DNA of 64,000 nucleotides from positions 110,171 through 174,170 of the forward strand of contig JAJNNY010000072.1 of assembly GCA_022453515.1 (NCBI GenBank). Direction: 5' to 3'. This document shows positions 60,701-64,000 of this stretch, one piece after another; position 1 is the stretch's first letter; the number at the start of each line of letters is the position of its first letter. The position numbers were made by a program, and so were the translations under genes. The stretch comes from Astrocystis sublimbata. Taxonomy: Eukaryota; Ascomycota; Sordariomycetes; Xylariales; Xylariaceae. The notes below the pieces were generated by a model. It searched no databases. It saw only the letters and a list, made by a program, of their open reading frames with translations, and was not told where the DNA came from.

Positions 60701-60737
60701 TGACCGACAAAGACCCTTGCCCCGGGGGCGCGGCCAT
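57729..60737 (-). CDS. DPH6: Mirror copy of diphthine--ammonia ligase
   Basis: Reverse-complement twin of 42099-45107. The 1002-residue translation is the same as that of the left copy, including the SGGKDS loop. Dph6 is normally single-copy in fungi (family knowledge), so an identical second copy is unexpected and bears on whether the repeat is real. Confidence 0.85.
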   Translation of the reverse strand: MAAPPGQGSLSVIALISGGKDSFYSLLHCQANGHRVVALANLYPSGSAEEPVVGAGRSLSPPSQQDGHSAASTRPRLETAGARSRHSEIAGEGEGETDLNSFMYQTVGHQIVPLYARATGLPLHRQPIVGTAVHSGLNYENPRRNSRGLVPSDGSALRTSLGHFPSATDGDPQGLEREQADDGGERQPRLEPDRELEDETESLVPLLRSVLAAHPEANALCTGAILSTYQRTRVESVAIRLGLVPLSYLWQFTELPPSLDDSCYDQNIGLAARATKGNANGKKRHAAGGQELARDDARLLRDMAAVGLEARIVKVASAGLDEDFLWENVASEKSVQRVDRAMRRFGAAGGRGSILGEGGEFETLVVDGPPSLFKGRIVISDDDKRVVREGGGCAWLSFRQADVVLKDEPEQAGASSQADALNSIRIPGLLDPRFADTLQCLLADTTGDENKLGLLHLASSRDSEPGPNLGPESSWRTTVKAGFPKCQMSLSNNLSSEEWVFLGSDEPSRASLEEQTVSIVDQVRRCLESYRLPATAISNSVIVLRHMSDFPVVNKHYGSLFHEPNPPSRVTISCGDKLLPQYAHIAVYLTVQLGLQPDERRGLHVQSRSYWAPANIGPYSQAVAFPLLPQLVGDAAKLHDGELEQPLHSSSSPFAVAIAGQIPLLPASMELPSSSEPNSVELQITLALQHLWRVGIEMKVRWWTSAVAYFPVASSTDVMRHQALLAATAWKAAHLWPDLDQGNVDEELDASDDDEEDDAGPDLWDRRYNAQYMTHGDEDEPFPLSLPNWSVLEHLNVPVDESVGNSREGAKVLLRKKAAAVPFFFAAEVEELPRQAGVEWHAHLGLAEIPTGSITFQSASIMKHTEDLTASEHLVVIDAGDAVFVQTICAIQPPAHDADSQKATIAPNVLRSVARWQGSSLRKLLNLSEFPKVKPKITYVEVLSTTEINKEWLTDNENPNGFGNKDPFGELGPLIPCHSLWDSQGRRLVAVCIFETRLPKAK

Positions 60738-61024
60738 GGCTTCAGCGGATCTCAGGGATCGCAGCCGAGACCAGCGAGCCAGGACGGACTTTTGTTTGAT
60801 TGATGAGCAATGAGGAATAGTGCCCGCAGAGATTGGAGATTGCGAGGGCAGGGCACGAGGGCAGGTAACGTAACAGAGTCACCAGACTACCTAGGTACCT
60901 AGGCCCGTGGGCGGAGGTTTAAGTGTCCGGTGTAGTTGAGTGTAGGTAGATGTGGACCCGGACACTTAATGTTACGCCCGCATGCTAGGTAGGTTAGCGA
61001 ATCAAGAAACACATGTGCCACAGT

Positions 61025-61025
<1 letters not shown>

Positions 61026-61059
<34 letters not shown>
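61026..61059. repeat. Mirror AG/CT microsatellite
   Basis: CT run of 34 bases, the exact mirror of 41777-41810 with equal length. Confidence 0.95.
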
Positions 61060-61063
<4 letters not shown>

Positions 61064-62647
61064 CAAGTTTCAACCTTTGGTTCTGATCTTAGTTGGAATT
61101 AGTTGAGCTGAGAAATGGCGTGATGGGTCCCTCGCATCAACCCTAGGTCGTCAATTGCACGTCACCCAAATCGTGATTGCCCGCGTATGGGATGCCGTAA
61201 TCTACTTCGTGCCTATGTAGGTAGCTTTAGGTAGGTAGTTCTCTAAGAGGTAGGTAGCTCATCCAGGTTGAGATGCTTTTTTGTCAGCCACGGAAAGTTC
61301 GGTGTTGCTAGCGTAGAAGAGGCTGATGCTGTCCCACTAGGTACCACCTGTGTCCCCCGTAAGTACGATACCGCCGTTCGCCATCAGTTGCCAATCGGCT
61401 GACTTGGAATCTACCACCCTGCGATAGTAAGTAGCATAGTAGGATAGTACCTAGACCGCCAGCAACACACTTACCGCTACCGGACGTAGGTACCCTAAGA
61501 TCAAATAGGTAGTTGGAAAGAGGAAGAAACTCGCTCAGGTATACAAAGAAGAGAACGATCAGAGCAATCCATTTACATTGTTAGTGGAAGATGGGTAGCG
61601 AGTAAATGCCCCCTTGGTGGCAGCAGATGTAGTATTGTTGAAGATGAACACCAAATGCTAGCCATGTCGATAGGCCTCTCAAAGCGCATGATGGACGGCA
61701 AATGCACCGTGGGATACATACTTCCTAGGTATGTAGTCAGCAGTCAGTTACGTTTTCTGCTGCACCATGTAGCTCATGCAGTCCATCACTCGCCAAAACA
61801 TGTAGACATACATAGAGGCTTCTTCAATCTATGTTCACAACTACGGAATGGATGTGAAGGCCAATGATCAAGTAATTAGTATGCGAGTAAAAACAGTGCA
61901 CGAACTTTGAAGCATATTCACGCAAGATGGGTTTCATCATGGAGTTTGGTGGAATGAAGTCAGGTAGATGGTTGGCAGCTTTTTTTTTTAATTCGTGTTA
62001 TAATCTGCTTTCTGTACAAAGACGTGCGTGAGAGCTCCCAAATGTCCAGCACTTTAATACTCGTTATAGGAATGGCAGTATGCAATACGAAGACGAAACG
62101 ACCAGAGGTTGAAAGATGTACCCTTCCGAGCCATCTAATCAACATCGGAGAACCCCATTCGAGTCAGAACGGCCGCGCTGCGTCGTCTGCCCAATATATT
62201 ACAAAGAGAGTAAAGAAACGAAGCCGCCGATGCCGATATATGTACGTGAGTGTCGTGGGTCTCGAGTCAGGAATTGCAAATGTTCTAAATGTAGATCCCG
62301 CCGTGTCACGCCTCGTCAGCCCAACACAAAAATCCCGACCCGTCCTATTGTGCTGGCAAATTCGCCGAAATCCCATTTTCCATGTCGTAGATGGAAAGAA
62401 GCTTTGTACGTCTCGCCACTGTTGATACACAAAGAAGGCATGATGCTGAATGTGATGATGCAAACTTTTCGGTCTCTAGGTATGAGGAAGCATTCAGCCT
62501 CGGTCCAATTCAATCAAGCCGCCAATGATAGTCCCTTGACCCTAATGCCCGATCCGCGTAAAGATAGCGGGGTAGGTGCTGGTAAGAAGAAGTCGTAATA
62601 TCGTTAAGGTGACATACGTCGTACAGACGATGTGAAGATATGTTGCA

Positions 62648-63922
62648 TTATTCAGATCGCTTGCGCTTCTTCTTGCCGTTGCTCTCGCTCTGAGAGTCGT
62701 CCGAAGATTCACTACCGCTGCCGGGCATCTCAGAGGCGACTTGGAACAGAACTTTGCCGTAGTTGTGAAAGTCGTTGTCCGGGTGTGCAATCATATCAAG
62801 GCCGTCCTCATTGCCGTCGAGAAGACTCATGACGATGGCACCGCTACCGTGAGTGCGCGAGTGTTGAGCCAAGTTGTCGCTCCGGGAAAACTTCTTACCA
62901 CACTCATTGCACTCAAAGGGCTTGTCTTGGGTGTGAAGTGAGCGGTAATGGCGCTTCAAGTGTTCCTGGCGACGGAATCGGCGATTGCACAGCTCACAGA
63001 CAAACGTCTTGCTCGGGTCCTCCGTGAGCGACTGCTTCCGACCGCGTCGGTTAGCTGGCGCGGGAAGAGGGGCGGGCGCGGTCTCGGAGCCGTCACTCGA
63101 ACTGGCGACGTGTGCACCGGTGTGGCTCTCTTCGCTCTGTGTGGACTCGCGCTTCTCCTCCCCGGAGGCGGAGTCGGTGGCAGGGGCAGCAGCGATGTTC
63201 ATGATGGGCACGGACTTGCGAGCCTCCTTCTTGGTCTTCTTGAGCTTCTTGTCCTGGTGTGCGTCCGAGTCAAATGAAGAGGGACTGGGGATGCCTGTGA
63301 CGGCGCAGGATGTGGTGTCCTCGCAGTCGAAGCTATCGTCAGCCAGAAAGGTGTCGTGGCCGAGCGAGAGTGTGGTGGAGCAGGTGGCAGAGCGGGACCT
63401 CTTGCCTTCGACAGACGGCTGGCCGCCGAGATTGACGAGGCGGTCGACGAAGCTGAGAAGGTCGTCGTCGGACTCCAAGTCGGACGCGTCGTCAAAGACG
63501 GGCAGGCCGTGGGGCACAATCGGGTTGAACTCAAAGGCGTCAGGCAGGGCGGTGTCGCCCCTGAACTCATCAAGCGCGACAGGGGATGCTGAGAAGTCGG
63601 GCGCCAATGTCGGGTTAGCGGCACCGCCGACGGTCAGGTTGCGGGGGTCACAGAAGTCCAGGTCCTGGTCGCGGGCGGGGGAGGGCGACGGTGAGAGTGA
63701 GGGACACGAGAGCGTCGAGGATGTTGACGATGTTGTGGTGTCGAACGAGGCGGTGCTCTCAGAAAAGGAGAGATTTGTGGGCGTCGTGCAGCTGCTGGCG
63801 CTGGCCTGGGTGCCTGTGAAGGACGCCCGGCCAGGTCGCCAGAGAGGTTGGCCGCGCTAGGCGAAAGGCTCTTCCCTGCCTGGGGCACCTGTAATGGAGC
63901 TGCTGCTGCTGCTGGAGGTATA
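62648..63922 (-). pseudogene. MSN2: Partial, frameshifted mirror copy of MSN2 exon 2
   Basis: Twin of MSN2 exon 2 (38909-40188), cut by the window end before exon 1. Compared with the left copy it lacks 3 bases near 63154 (in-frame loss of one Gln in EEQKR), one base of a G4 run near 63826 and one base of an AA pair near 63895. Since the two single-base losses do not restore frame, the zinc-finger part would be out of frame with exon 1. The finger-coding frame itself remains open from 63607 to the stop at 62648. The losses lie in the final 0.85 kb of the window and shorten short base runs, so uncorrected sequencing error at a contig end is as likely as true mutation. Confidence 0.8.
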
Positions 63923-64000
63923 CTGCAACACACACCACCAGTTAGCCGCCAGTCTTTGCTCTCGTGCTGTTCTACCTTTCCGGCTTCAACAAGCTACCTA

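Larger units (their letters stand above)
51426..64000 (-). repeat. Right arm of the giant inverted repeat
   Basis: This is the reverse complement of 38831-51410. Gene coordinates mirror exactly (sum 102836) from 51426 to about 63154. Three deletions relative to the left arm then occur: 3 bases (a CAG-type unit) near 63154, one base of a G4 run (C run here) near 63826-63828 and one base of an AA pair near 63895. The AG microsatellite, the GA microsatellite and the 12-base homopolymer are the same length in both arms. The intergenic parts (53316-53780, 54810-55849, 56875-57728, 60738-62647) hold the mirror of the left-arm content and nothing new. The arm runs to the last base of the window. Confidence 0.97.

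Noticed and set aside
62985..63860. 291-codon plus-strand frame near the window end
   Set aside because: Same antisense shadow in the mirror arm.
1..64000. CRISPR array or bacterial-type operon
   Set aside because: The genes are intron-bearing eukaryotic genes; the short tandem motifs are microsatellites without spacers.

Overview
The window is nuclear DNA of a filamentous ascomycete, most likely a Sordariomycete and possibly Hypocreales (inference). The reasons are genes with short (50-200 bp) introns carrying CTAAC or CTGAC branch points, single genes widely spaced on both strands, an intron-bearing tRNA-Phe, and many TAGGTA/TACCTA motifs in the intergenic DNA. No operons, CRISPR arrays or recognisable transposons were seen.

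Positions 1-19000 are an ordinary housekeeping region. It holds a GID8-type ubiquitin-ligase subunit (minus) divergent from a URK1 uridine kinase (plus), an alpha/beta hydrolase, tRNA-Phe(GAA), a Gvp36-type BAR-domain protein, a complex I accessory subunit, an Rrn11-like Pol I initiation factor, a Yip4/YIPF6-type Golgi protein and a double-PAS protein. For most of these an exon structure could be derived that keeps frame throughout; the third exon of the hydrolase could not be fixed.

Positions about 19000-38000 are gene-poor. The one clear family resemblance there is a decayed 3' half of a cytosolic isoleucyl-tRNA synthetase (minus, 21118 to about 22480), with stops and frameshifts. Two weak spliced hypothetical genes are also listed.

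Positions 38831-64000 form one giant inverted repeat. The left arm (38831-51410) carries MSN2, DPH6, a PL20 glucuronan lyase, a PXMP4-type peroxisomal membrane protein and a CAP59-family mannosyltransferase. The right arm (51426-64000) is its reverse complement across a 15-base AT-rich spacer, so coordinates in the two arms sum to 102836. The arms match across every gene compared. I found only three small deletions (3, 1 and 1 bases), all in the last 0.85 kb of the window, where two of them frameshift the second MSN2 copy. Both arms keep the same 34-base AG microsatellite and the same 12-base G run. The palindrome is therefore either extremely recent or a fold-back assembly or library artefact at a contig end. 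It runs to the window edge, so its full size is unknown.

The genes do not form one pathway. They cover proteostasis, pyrimidine salvage, respiration, rRNA transcription, secretory traffic, stress transcription, diphthamide synthesis and extracellular polysaccharide breakdown.
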